A stretch of DNA of 64,000 nucleotides from Chryseobacterium scophthalmum (GTDB lineage: Bacteria; Bacteroidota; Bacteroidia; Flavobacteriales; Weeksellaceae). The stretch is from positions 744,001 through 808,000 of the forward strand of contig NZ_FSRQ01000001.1 in NCBI RefSeq assembly GCF_900143185.1. Reading direction: 5' to 3'. Each line of letters starts with the position of its first letter. Position 1 is the stretch's first letter. Shown here one piece after another: positions 42,358 through 49,891 of the stretch. A program made the translations under genes and the position numbers. The notes below the pieces were generated by a model that was given only the letters and a program-made list of their open reading frames with translations, was not told the DNA's origin and ran no database searches.

Positions 42358-43284
42358 TTATATACGAGTGTTTTCTTCTGCCTCGTCCATAAGCTTGACA
42401 TAGGTAGAATATCTTGTAGGTTGGATTTCACCAGTCTCTAAAGATTCTAGAACTGCACATTTTGGTTCATTCACATGCATGCAGTTGTGATATTTACACT
42501 CTTCCCTTTTTTTGAATATTTCAGGAAAGTAATGTTGTACTTCTTCTTTCTCAATATCAATCATGGCAAATTCACGTACACCTGGAGTATCGATAACGTT
42601 TCCGCCAAAATCCCAAAAATGCATCTGGGCAAAAGTTGTGGTATGTTTTCCTTTTAAATGAGTATCAGAAATTTCAGAAGTTCTTAAATTAAGATTTGGC
42701 TGCATTGCATTGACCAATGTAGATTTTCCGCAACCTGAGTGGCCAAAAAATACTGAAGTTTTATCTTTTAGTATTTCAACCAAATCATCCAAATTAAGTT
42801 TAGAATAAGAAGAAATCTCCAATGTTTCATATCCAATTTCGTTGTATAGAAATTCAATGTCTTTTACAATCTCAGATTCTTCTTCAGACAAAACGTCCAT
42901 TTTGTTAAACAGAATAAGAGGTTTTATATTATAAGCTTCACAGCAAGCAAGAAACCGGTCAAGAAAACCTAGAGATGTTTCAGGATGCTTTAATGTAAAA
43001 ATGAAACACGCCAAATCAATATTCGACGCAATAATATGTGCTTCTTTTGAAAGATTTACAGATTTTCGGATCAGATAATTTCTGCGTGGTTCTATTTTTG
43101 TGATCCAAGCAATATCATCCTGCTCCAGCTGAAATTCGACAAAATCACCAACAGCTAAGGGATTGGTAAGTCTGGTTTTTATTAATTTAAATTTTCCACG
43201 GATTCTCGCTTCAAAAATTTTTCCGGTTTCTGTTTCCAAAACCTGATACCAGCTTCCTGTAGATTTAATGATTTTTCCTTTCAT
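42358..43284 (-). CDS. rsgA: Ribosome small-subunit-dependent GTPase A
   Basis: 308 residues. N-terminal OB fold (about 1-75), a circularly permuted GTPase with NKMD near 130 (LILFNKMDVLS), P-loop FFGHSGCGKSTLVNAM near 178 and DTPGVREF near 230, then a zinc finger (CKYHNCMHVNEPKCAV). Helps late 30S maturation. The -7 box at 43295 puts the transcript start only a few bases before the ATG. Confidence 0.95.
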   Translation of the reverse strand: MKGKIIKSTGSWYQVLETETGKIFEARIRGKFKLIKTRLTNPLAVGDFVEFQLEQDDIAWITKIEPRRNYLIRKSVNLSKEAHIIASNIDLACFIFTLKHPETSLGFLDRFLACCEAYNIKPLILFNKMDVLSEEESEIVKDIEFLYNEIGYETLEISSYSKLNLDDLVEILKDKTSVFFGHSGCGKSTLVNAMQPNLNLRTSEISDTHLKGKHTTTFAQMHFWDFGGNVIDTPGVREFAMIDIEKEEVQHYFPEIFKKREECKYHNCMHVNEPKCAVLESLETGEIQPTRYSTYVKLMDEAEENTRI

Positions 43285-43294
43285 ACGATAACTG

Positions 43295-43302
43295 CAAAGA
43301 TA
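43295..43302 (-). promoter_or_regulatory. rsgA: TAnnTTTG -7 box of rsgA
   Basis: TATCTTTG on the minus strand ends 10 bases before the rsgA start codon, implying a 5' leader of about 5-7 bases. Confidence 0.6.
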
Positions 43303-43391
43303 AGGAATTAGGTTTTAGATAACAGGATTTAGTTTATATCAGATTTGCTTAAATATAAATTCTAAATCCTATCATCTTTTTTAAAACCAAT

Positions 43392-44471
43392 TTATCTATT
43401 AATCATAATATTGTTTTGAACTTCAATAGATTCTTCGTGAATCGCTTTGAATACTTTTTCAATAAAATCCTGAGACATTCCTGTTTCTGTTGCTTTTTGT
43501 GCAGCATATTCAGTAATTACTTTCCAACGATCCGGCTGAAAAATAGCAATATCATTTTCCTTCTTCAACTTACCGATTTTTGCAGAAATTTTCATTCTTT
43601 GAGAAAGCAATTCGATTACTTGAAAATCCAGATCAGAAATTAAAGTTCTGTGTCTTCCCATTTCATCATCAAAACCAGCTAAACCTGTACTTCTAACTTT
43701 AAGATTAGAAATCATCTCACCCAAAACTTCAGGAGTAATCTGTTGCGAAGCATCGCTCCATGCTTCATCAGGGTTACAATGTGATTCAATAATAGCACCT
43801 TGGTAACCTACATTTAAGGCTTCCTGAGTAATTCCCGCTAATCCGGTACGATTTCCACAAATATGTGAAGGATCGATCAAAATTGGAATATTTGGAAACT
43901 GACTTTTGAAGTCTAAAGCAATCTGCCAGTTTGGATTATTTCTGTATTTAGTTTTTTGGTACGTAGAAAATCCTCTGTGAATCGCTCCCAGGTTTTTAAT
44001 ACCCTGTCCTAAAAGTCTTTCCAAAGCACCAATCCATAAAGCTAAATCAGGATTTACAGGATTTTTTACCAAAACTATTTTTTCAGTCCCTTTTAAAGCT
44101 TCCGCAATCTCCTGAACTGTGAAAGGATTTACTGTAGAACGTGCACCGATCCATAGAATATCAACATCTGCTTTCAACGCGGCATCTACGTGATGAGCAT
44201 TGGCAACTTCTGTTGCAGTTTTGAAGCCATATTCTTCCTTTACTTTTTTTAGCCAGTTTAAACCAATCACACCAACTCCCTCAAAACCATTAGGTTTCGT
44301 TCTTGGCTTCCAGATTCCTGCACGGAAAATAGGAACTTGTGCATTAGTTTCTTTAATTCTTTTGGCAGTTTCCAGCATTTGCTGTTCGCTTTCTGCACTA
44401 CAAGGTCCTGCGATAATGAGTGGCTGTTGGAACTGGTTAATCCAGTTGTTTTCCAAATCTCTTAAGTTCAT
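43392..44471 (-). CDS. Bifunctional DAHP synthase / chorismate mutase
   Basis: 359 residues. N-terminal type I-beta 3-deoxy-7-phosphoheptulonate synthase (about 1-265): LIIAGPCSAESEQQM, FRAGIWKPRTKPNGFEGVG, IGARSTVNPFTVQ, ILIDPSHICGNRTG, IESHCNPDEAWSD. C-terminal AroQ-type chorismate mutase (about 270-359): HRTLISDLDFQVIELLSQRM and AKIGKLKKENDIAIFQPDRW. The fusion joins the first step of the shikimate route to the branch for Phe and Tyr, so feedback control through the mutase domain is expected. A 353-base leader with an aromatic-rich reading frame precedes it. Confidence 0.95.
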   Translation of the reverse strand: MNLRDLENNWINQFQQPLIIAGPCSAESEQQMLETAKRIKETNAQVPIFRAGIWKPRTKPNGFEGVGVIGLNWLKKVKEEYGFKTATEVANAHHVDAALKADVDILWIGARSTVNPFTVQEIAEALKGTEKIVLVKNPVNPDLALWIGALERLLGQGIKNLGAIHRGFSTYQKTKYRNNPNWQIALDFKSQFPNIPILIDPSHICGNRTGLAGITQEALNVGYQGAIIESHCNPDEAWSDASQQITPEVLGEMISNLKVRSTGLAGFDDEMGRHRTLISDLDFQVIELLSQRMKISAKIGKLKKENDIAIFQPDRWKVITEYAAQKATETGMSQDFIEKVFKAIHEESIEVQNNIMINR

Positions 44472-44622
44472 ATTGTTGTAAATTTATATTTTTAAATTAG
44501 AGTCAATAGTATATCTATTATAAAGTTTATTTATAATTCTTTCAAAAAAATGTCGTTCAAAAATTGTTGTGAAATCAGGAATCTAAAAGTGAGTCCTTAT
44601 ATTTTTTTAAGAAAGAAATTAA

Positions 44623-44769
44623 TTAGCTATACCAATAAAATCGATAATAACTTCTAAAATTTCTATAATAAAAAGCGTCAAAAGAAAGATAGCTGCTTAA
44701 GAAATAAGCAGGTATAGTATTGATTTTTGTAGCAAAACCAGAGGTATATGGAATTTTAGAATGTTCCAC
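44623..44769 (-). CDS. Putative aromatic-rich leader peptide of the DAHP synthase/chorismate mutase gene
   Basis: 48 codons from a GTG at 44769 to a TAA at 44623-44625. The product starts VEHSKIPYTSGFATK. Residues 33-48 are FYYRNFRSYYRFYWYS, with 10 aromatics of 16 (16 of 48 overall). It lies on the same strand, 151 bases before the DAHP synthase/chorismate mutase start and 40 bases after a good promoter. Composition and position fit a leader whose ribosome stalls when Phe, Tyr or Trp is scarce. No GC-rich terminator with T-run was found between it and the gene; within it CTGCTTA / TAAGCAG forms a 7-bp stem and CTATACC / GGTATAG a longer-range pair. GTG start is inferred. Confidence 0.6.
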   Translation of the reverse strand: MEHSKIPYTSGFATKINTIPAYFLSSYLSFDAFYYRNFRSYYRFYWYS

Positions 44770-44809
44770 TTTTATACTATAATTTATCTTTTGTTTTGTA
44801 AATATTTAG

Positions 44810-44839
44810 CAAATATATAAAAAATTATGACAAATCAAA
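44810..44839 (-). promoter_or_regulatory. Flavobacterial promoter (-33 TTTG, -7 TAnnTTTG) of the aromatic leader transcript
   Basis: On the minus strand TTTG (44836-44839), an 18-base spacer, then TATATTTG (44810-44817). Both elements and the spacing fit the flavobacterial consensus. The -33 part lies in the last codons of the dnaX tau frame. Transcription would start near 44804. Confidence 0.7.
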
Positions 44840-45460
44840 CTTCATTAAATCATCTAAATCTTTTAATAAAGGATTCATTTCCACAAATTTCTCAAAGATT
44901 TTCTTAGTTGTCATGATTTCTATCTTTAAATTCTCATGATCTTTTTTAAATTCGAAAACGATGGAGTGATTATTTACTTTATGTTTAAAATGATTGAAAA
45001 ACTCAATGCTTATTTTGTCAAACTCCCCTTTGGCAGAATCTGATGGGTAAGAAATCTCAATGGTTTTTTCGTCAATTTTCGCCAGTTTAAAAGCTTTAAT
45101 GGCATTAAAAACTACAGGATCTTTAGTGCGGAGAGTTTTTAAAAGTATCGTCCATTCTGTCTGAATATCCGTATCTGTGAAATGATGCTCTGGAAGATTT
45201 CCTGTATTTACAATCGCAGGTTTTTCTTTTTCATCAGCTTTTTCTTCTTTATTAAGAAAAGAATTAATGCTAAATCCGGAAGAAATATTTGGTTTTGATA
45301 AAGGCTTTAAAGGCTTAGTAACAGGTTGTGAAATTTGTTCTGGCTCAGTTGTTTTAACCTGAACTTGCACATCTTCTACTTTCTTTTCCTGAACTTGAGT
45401 CGGTAATTTTATTTCCTGTTTCTCGTTAAGAAACGGAGCCAGTATTAAGAACTTTTTTTT
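44825..45460 (-). CDS. dnaX: DNA polymerase III tau-specific C-terminal part (reached by frameshift from dnaX)
   Basis: Open frame in the -1 register relative to the upstream part of dnaX. After the A-run it reads KKKFLILAPFLNEKQEIKLP, then a Pro/Lys/Glu-rich linker and a C-terminal domain (EWTILLKTLRTKDPVVFNAI, FEFKKDHENLKIEIMTTKKI), as expected of tau, which binds the alpha subunit and DnaB. There is no plausible independent start near 45460; an ATG at 45370 lies inside the linker. A continuous tau would be about 568 residues. Confidence 0.85.
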   Translation of the reverse strand, partial: KKKFLILAPFLNEKQEIKLPTQVQEKKVEDVQVQVKTTEPEQISQPVTKPLKPLSKPNISSGFSINSFLNKEEKADEKEKPAIVNTGNLPEHHFTDTDIQTEWTILLKTLRTKDPVVFNAIKAFKLAKIDEKTIEISYPSDSAKGEFDKISIEFFNHFKHKVNNHSIVFEFKKDHENLKIEIMTTKKIFEKFVEMNPLLKDLDDLMKFDLS

Positions 45461-46530
45461 TTAGCTATTTCGCCAGTGGCTGAAAGAGACGATAATTGCA
45501 TCAAAGCAATTTCTACAGTAAGTCTAGGATTTTTTGAATTCTTATAATTGATATCTGCGTGATTACAGATTTCAATTCCGTCGATGAGATTTTGAGGACT
45601 CCATTTTTGTCCCTGGTCAACAAATTTTATTTTAGTCTGCTCTCCTACTTCAATTAAATCTATTGTTGAAGAATTTTGAGCCATCATCAAATCGCGGAAA
45701 TGGTTTCCAAGTCCGGCAATAAATAGATGCGGATCAAAACCTTTTTTTACAATTTCATTAAAAGCAAAAAGAATTTCCGGAATTTTATTTTCTTTAGCCA
45801 GATCAACAATTTTCAGATATTGATCGTAATCTAAAATATTGAGAACTTCAGCTGCCTTTGCAAGAGTAATATTTTTTTGAGAAAAAGTAGAAAGTCTGTC
45901 AAAAATTGAAAGCGCATCTCTTAATGCACCGTCTGCTTTTTGAGCAATCAAATACAATGCATCGTCTTCATACTTTACATTTTCTTTTTCTGCAATCCCT
46001 CTTAAATGACTCTGAATATCAAGAATTGTGATTCTCTTGAAATCATAAATCTGACAACGTGATAAAATTGTTGGAATAATTTTATGCTTTTCGGTTGTCG
46101 CCAAGATAAAAATAGCATGAGCAGGAGGCTCTTCTAGAGTTTTAAGAAAAGCATTAAATGCAGCTGAAGACAACATGTGAACCTCATCAATAATATACAC
46201 TTTGTACTGACCAACCTGAGGTGCAAAACGCACCTGATCAATCAACTCACGAATATCATCAACAGAGTTATTGGATGCTGCATCGAGCTCATAAATATTA
46301 TAAGCAAAACCATCTTCAGAGACAGATCCGTCTTTTTCGTTTATTTTTCTTGCCAGAATTCTGGCGCAAGTAGTTTTACCAACACCACGCGGTCCGCAAA
46401 ACAATAATGCCTGCGCCAACTGGTTTTCTTCAATGGCGTGTTCTAAAGTATCTGTAATATGAGATTGCCCAACAACGGTGTCAAACTGTTGAGGACGGTA
46501 TTTTCTTGCAGATACGATAAAATTTTCCAT
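45445..46530 (-). CDS. dnaX: DNA polymerase III gamma subunit (clamp loader), frame ends after A10 run
   Basis: 361 residues. AAA+ clamp-loader ATPase: FCGPRGVGKTTCARILARKI (Walker A, near 45), IIDEVHMLSSAAFNAFLKTL (Walker B, near 112), ATTEKHKIIPTILSRC (sensor 1/SRC). The four-Cys zinc module usual between Walker A and ELDAASN is absent. The frame stops (IAKKKSS) directly after ten A. Continuation in the -1 frame gives tau. Either the product is gamma by design or the A-run is misread. Confidence 0.93.
   Translation of the reverse strand: MENFIVSARKYRPQQFDTVVGQSHITDTLEHAIEENQLAQALLFCGPRGVGKTTCARILARKINEKDGSVSEDGFAYNIYELDAASNNSVDDIRELIDQVRFAPQVGQYKVYIIDEVHMLSSAAFNAFLKTLEEPPAHAIFILATTEKHKIIPTILSRCQIYDFKRITILDIQSHLRGIAEKENVKYEDDALYLIAQKADGALRDALSIFDRLSTFSQKNITLAKAAEVLNILDYDQYLKIVDLAKENKIPEILFAFNEIVKKGFDPHLFIAGLGNHFRDLMMAQNSSTIDLIEVGEQTKIKFVDQGQKWSPQNLIDGIEICNHADINYKNSKNPRLTVEIALMQLSSLSATGEIAKKKSS
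45453..45462 (-). promoter_or_regulatory. dnaX: Slippery A10 run for dnaX tau/gamma frameshifting
   Basis: Coding strand GCT-AAA-AAA-AAA-AGT-TCT-TAA. A -1 shift, or one added A in the mRNA, joins the gamma frame to the long tau frame; one A less would not. The gamma stop follows two codons after the run. E. coli and Thermus dnaX use comparable A-rich slippery sites. Confidence 0.65.
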
Positions 46531-46611
46531 TGCCCAAAAGTAAGAAATATAGTTTTAATTTGAAAATTTTAGCTTTCAAATTTTAGAAAACTACGTTTTA
46601 CATTTGGGCAA
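46530..46611. repeat. Nested inverted repeats between dnaX start and TetR stop
   Basis: TTGCCCAAAAGTAA (46530-46543) and TTACATTTGGGCAA (46598-46611) match at 13 of 14 positions as inverted copies. Inside is a smaller pair AATTTGAAA / TTTCAAATT. The left arm includes the dnaX -7 box. Confidence 0.55.
46535..46542 (-). promoter_or_regulatory. dnaX: TAnnTTTG -7 box of dnaX
   Basis: TACTTTTG on the minus strand ends four bases before the dnaX ATG, so the mRNA would be leaderless or nearly so if this is the promoter. Confidence 0.5.
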
Positions 46612-46618
46612 GAAATTA

Positions 46619-47242
46619 TTATTTATTGTAAGCGAAGTCGATAATGTCTACCAATGCTTTTTCAATTTTCTTTCTTCCTTCCTCAGTCTTCATCTCTATT
46701 CCGCAGAAAGTAACTCCGTTGTGACCGGTATAAAGATTCAAATGGTAAATTCCGGCTACCAAAATTGCAGTAATCGCTCTGTATTCTTCTGCTTTATCTC
46801 CGAAATGAGGATCTGTAATATTCTTGAAAAGCTCTTCACCTACTTCTTCTCTCTGATCCAAAAGTTTTTTAAGAATAGGTCTGCTTTCAGACATTTCCCA
46901 AACTAAAATCTTTTGAAGCTCTTTATTTTTCTTCAGGTTTTCAAACTGGTTAAGAATTGCCAATTTAGACATTTCTCTTCCTCCATCAGACAAATCGACG
47001 TCTTCTCCTAACTCAAATTTACTCCAGTAATCCTGAGATCTGATGTATTCATCAATTAATTTGTCTGTACTTCCGAAATATTCATAGATCAGTTTTTTGT
47101 CAAAACCGGCAACAGCAGCAATCTTGCTTACCATTAATCCTGAATATCCTTTCGTTTTCAAAATCTTTCCTACTGCATTCAGTAGTTTTTGTTTTGTTTT
47201 TTCTTTGTCTCTAATAGGACCTTGTACAACTTTTCTGGGCAT
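46619..47242 (-). CDS. TetR/AcrR-family transcriptional regulator
   Basis: 207 residues. HTH at about 20-60: LKTKGYSGLMVSKIAAVAGF then DKKLIYEYFGSTDKLIDEYI. The C-terminal part is all-helical ligand-binding/dimerisation. The first residues are basic (MPRKVVQGPIRDKEKTKQKL). No adjacent transporter suggests a target; the gene upstream on its strand is distant. Confidence 0.9.
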   Translation of the reverse strand: MPRKVVQGPIRDKEKTKQKLLNAVGKILKTKGYSGLMVSKIAAVAGFDKKLIYEYFGSTDKLIDEYIRSQDYWSKFELGEDVDLSDGGREMSKLAILNQFENLKKNKELQKILVWEMSESRPILKKLLDQREEVGEELFKNITDPHFGDKAEEYRAITAILVAGIYHLNLYTGHNGVTFCGIEMKTEEGRKKIEKALVDIIDFAYNK

Positions 47243-47882
47243 CGTTTCTATTTTTTGCTAAAAGCAATTATTTAATATTTAAAAATCTTACACAATATCT
47301 AATGTTTTATTTATAAAAGATTTATCAAGTCTATTCACAAATATACATCTCTTGAGTGAGAATTGTATAAGATATATTTTAATTAACTACGATTTTTTTC
47401 ATCATCCGGTTTTGCAATGTAAAAAAAGGAAACAATTTATTTTATTCTTTAATTTTTTTTCAAATAAAGAGTGCAAAAATACTACATACAAATCAATTAA
47501 TTATCATAAAAAAATAAGAAATATTTACACAAAATAAATTATGAGTAAAATATAATTAAAAATAAAAGCATTTAAAAATAACAATCACAATAAAGCTATT
47601 ATATGATAAATGATATCATGAATTAAAATAATTCACCATTCTTAATTAAAATTACAATTTTTTTCAATATTAAATTAATAATTCATAAAAGATTTTAATA
47701 TTTTTTTTCACTGCTTTCTCCGTACTGTTGCATGTTTGATGCCATCCTTGTTTTTTAAAATAATTTTTATTCATCAGCTCTATTTTTTGTAGCAAAATTT
47801 TATTTTCATCCATATTACAGATGTATCTTTGCAGTTCTATTCTAACTTTATTCAAAAAAAACAAGGGTATAATTATACTTAA
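47243..47882. other. Long intergenic region, no gene recognised
   Basis: 640 bases of very AT-rich DNA between two divergent genes. Two open frames of about 60 codons have low-complexity translations and are not supported. The only signal read with confidence is a -7 box at 47824 for the plus-strand gene. Confidence 0.4.
47824..47831 (+). promoter_or_regulatory. TAnnTTTG -7 box of the metallo-hydrolase gene
   Basis: TATCTTTG, 51 bases upstream of the ATG at 47883; no well-spaced -33 element. Confidence 0.5.
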
Positions 47883-48608
47883 ATGAAAATCATTCCTATA
47901 AAAGAAGGTAATTTCATTGCCGACAGATCTAAAAATTTTAAAATTCTTGAAGAAAATCCGGAAGCTAAAGGAGTCAGAATGTCTATTCAGCCTTTTTTAA
48001 TTATTACCGAAAATGATCATATTCTTATCGATACAGGTTTAGGCTGGAAAAACAAAGAAGGAAAGCCGATTATCAATGAAATTTTGCAAGAAAAAAATAT
48101 TCATACCAGTCAAATCACAAAGGTTTTGCTTTCACATTTACATAAAGACCACATCAATGGAACTTTAGTGAAAACAGATTATGGATTTGAACCTAATTTT
48201 CCGAATGCTGAAATTTATATTCAAAAAAGAGAACTTGATTTTGCTTTTGAAAGCCGTGGAAATCCATCGTTTGATTTTGAAATTTTAGAAGCGCTTATTC
48301 AACAACCCAATATTATTTGGATGAATGATGATCAGGGAAAAATTAATGATGAAATTCATTATGAAGTTGTTGGTGGTCACAGTCCTTTCATGCAGATTTT
48401 CAAAATTACCGAGAATAATGAAACGACATTTTATGGCGCCGATAACCTCCCACAAGAGTCTTATTTAAAATATCATGTCGCTTACAAAAGTGATTTCGAT
48501 GGTAAAAAAGCCATGCAACTTCGTTTAGAATGGCAAAAAGAAGCTATTGAAAATAAATGGAAAGTTCTTCTTTATCACGATCTTGAAAAAAGTATTTTAC
48601 AGTTCTAA
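47883..48608 (+). CDS. MBL-fold metallo-hydrolase
   Basis: 241 residues. Metal motif H-x-H-x-D-H in LLSHLHKDHINGTL near residue 80, Asp in LIDTGLGWKN near 52, YEVVGGHSPFMQ near 160 (His ligand), FYGADNLP near 185 (Asp) and a final His in LLYHDLEK. Cytoplasmic, substrate unknown; similar proteins include lactonases and quorum-quenching types, but nothing here selects among them. Single gene with its own terminator. Confidence 0.88.
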   Translation: MKIIPIKEGNFIADRSKNFKILEENPEAKGVRMSIQPFLIITENDHILIDTGLGWKNKEGKPIINEILQEKNIHTSQITKVLLSHLHKDHINGTLVKTDYGFEPNFPNAEIYIQKRELDFAFESRGNPSFDFEILEALIQQPNIIWMNDDQGKINDEIHYEVVGGHSPFMQIFKITENNETTFYGADNLPQESYLKYHVAYKSDFDGKKAMQLRLEWQKEAIENKWKVLLYHDLEKSILQF

Positions 48609-48620
48609 ATTCCCACAAAT

Positions 48621-48657
48621 AAAAACCTCCTGCAAAATAGATTTACAGGAGGTTTTT
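48621..48657. terminator. Bidirectional terminator
   Basis: Perfect 12-bp stem AAAAACCTCCTG (48621-48632) with CAGGAGGTTTTT (48646-48657), between convergent metallo-hydrolase and aldo/keto reductase genes. Confidence 0.88.
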
Positions 48658-48672
48658 ATGACAAGATCTTAA

Positions 48673-49617
48673 TTATTGACTTACTTTATTTAGAAGCTCA
48701 ATATCTTCAGAACTTAACTTGAGTTCAGGAGCTGCAAACAAAGTTTTCAGTTGAGACTCACTGGTTGCACTTACAATTGGAGCGGTCACCAAAGGATTTG
48801 CTAAAAGCCAAGCTAAAGCAACAGAAGCCTGAGTTGTTTCTAATCTTGCACTGATTTCATCCAAAGCTTTTAAAACATCAAGACCTTTCTCATCCAAATA
48901 TTTTCTGACACCTTCTCCTCTTGCACTTTTCTTTAAATCATCTTCATTACGATATTTTCCGGTAAGAAAACCTGCAGCCAAAGACCAATAGGTAAATACA
49001 CTCAAATCATATTCTTTCACCAAATCTGCATATTGAGATTCAAATTTTTCTCTTTCCAATAGATTATAATGCGGCTGTAATGCAACATATTTTGGAAGAT
49101 TGTTTTTTTCGGCAACTTCAAAAGATTCTTTCAATCTTTCCAGTGAAAGGTTTGATGCCGCAATATACCTTACTTTTCCGGCTTTAATAATTTCATCATA
49201 CGCCTCTAAAGTTTCTTCAACCGGAGTTTTCTGGTCATCAAAATGCGTGTAATAAAGATCTATACGATCGGTTTGAAGTCTAGCAAGAGATTCGTCAACC
49301 GATTTTAAAATATGTTTTTTGCTGATGTCGAAACCATGCTCTTTTGTTTCTGAGCCTACTTTCGTTGCGATCACCAAATCATTTCGGTTGTTTCTTTCTT
49401 TCATCCATTTTCCGATAATTTCTTCCGACTGACCGCCTTTTCCATTTACCCACCAAGAATACGTATCGGCTGTATCAATAAAATTGAAACCTCCTGCTGT
49501 AAACTGATCTAAAATATCAAACGATTTTTTCTCATCTAAAGTCCAACCAAAAATATTTCCTCCAAAATTTATCGGTGCTATTAAAAGATCCGTATTTTTT
49601 ATTTTTATCTTTTCCAT
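48673..49617 (-). CDS. Aldo/keto reductase
   Basis: 314 residues, TIM barrel. FIDTADTYSWWVNGKGGQSE near 45 (catalytic Asp/Tyr), VIATKVGSETKE near 82 (Lys), DLYYTHFDDQKTP near 120 (His), and the C-terminal NADP-binding part VTAPIVSATSESQLKTLF. General NADPH-dependent carbonyl reductase of the YhdN/Tas-like branch; substrate not predictable. Confidence 0.92.
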   Translation of the reverse strand: MEKIKIKNTDLLIAPINFGGNIFGWTLDEKKSFDILDQFTAGGFNFIDTADTYSWWVNGKGGQSEEIIGKWMKERNNRNDLVIATKVGSETKEHGFDISKKHILKSVDESLARLQTDRIDLYYTHFDDQKTPVEETLEAYDEIIKAGKVRYIAASNLSLERLKESFEVAEKNNLPKYVALQPHYNLLEREKFESQYADLVKEYDLSVFTYWSLAAGFLTGKYRNEDDLKKSARGEGVRKYLDEKGLDVLKALDEISARLETTQASVALAWLLANPLVTAPIVSATSESQLKTLFAAPELKLSSEDIELLNKVSQ

Positions 49618-49805
49618 AAACAGATTTTATATTATTTAAAAAGTAAAGCTAATTTATGAAACAACCTTTGGAAAACAGCTCTGGAATTTAGTTTTAATAA
49701 AAATGTAGTCAATAGAAAATTTCGATTAAAAAAGTTTTAAATCAAATCTTGCAGTCAAATTATTTATGAATAAGATATTTATCTTAAATTTGTTCTTTCG
49801 AAATA

Positions 49806-49886
49806 AAGGAAATGGTGTCTTCCTTACCCAACCGCATTAAAAAGCTGATGGCGCCTGATTAGTTGAATGTTTATCATTTAATCAGG
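49806..49886 (+). promoter_or_regulatory. Fluoride riboswitch (crcB motif) with expression-platform hairpin
   Basis: P1 stem AAGGAA (49806-49811) with TTCCTT (49820-49825), loop ATGGTGTC (49812-49819), then AACCGC...AGCTGATGGCGCC. GGTGTC (49814-49819) pairs with GGCGCC (49850-49855) as the six-base pseudoknot. The conserved GCTGATG is intact. Just downstream CCTGATTA (49854-49861) and TAATCAGG (49879-49886) can form a hairpin that competes with the pseudoknot and sits five bases before the start codon, so control of translation initiation is likely. It directly precedes a CLC-F gene, the expected target. Confidence 0.9.
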
Positions 49887-49891
49887 TTATT

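Noticed and set aside
44825..45370. Separate small gene downstream of dnaX
   Set aside because: Its frame continues upstream to the A10 run and its content is that of the tau C-terminus, so it is part of dnaX.
47352..47537. 61-codon plus-strand frame in the same gap
   Set aside because: Translation is Ile/Asn/Lys/Phe-rich noise with no promoter or start support.
47670..47864. 64-codon minus-strand frame in the long gap before the metallo-hydrolase gene
   Set aside because: Composition is low-complexity and follows the AT-rich background; its start region overlaps the promoter of the plus-strand gene. No family likeness.
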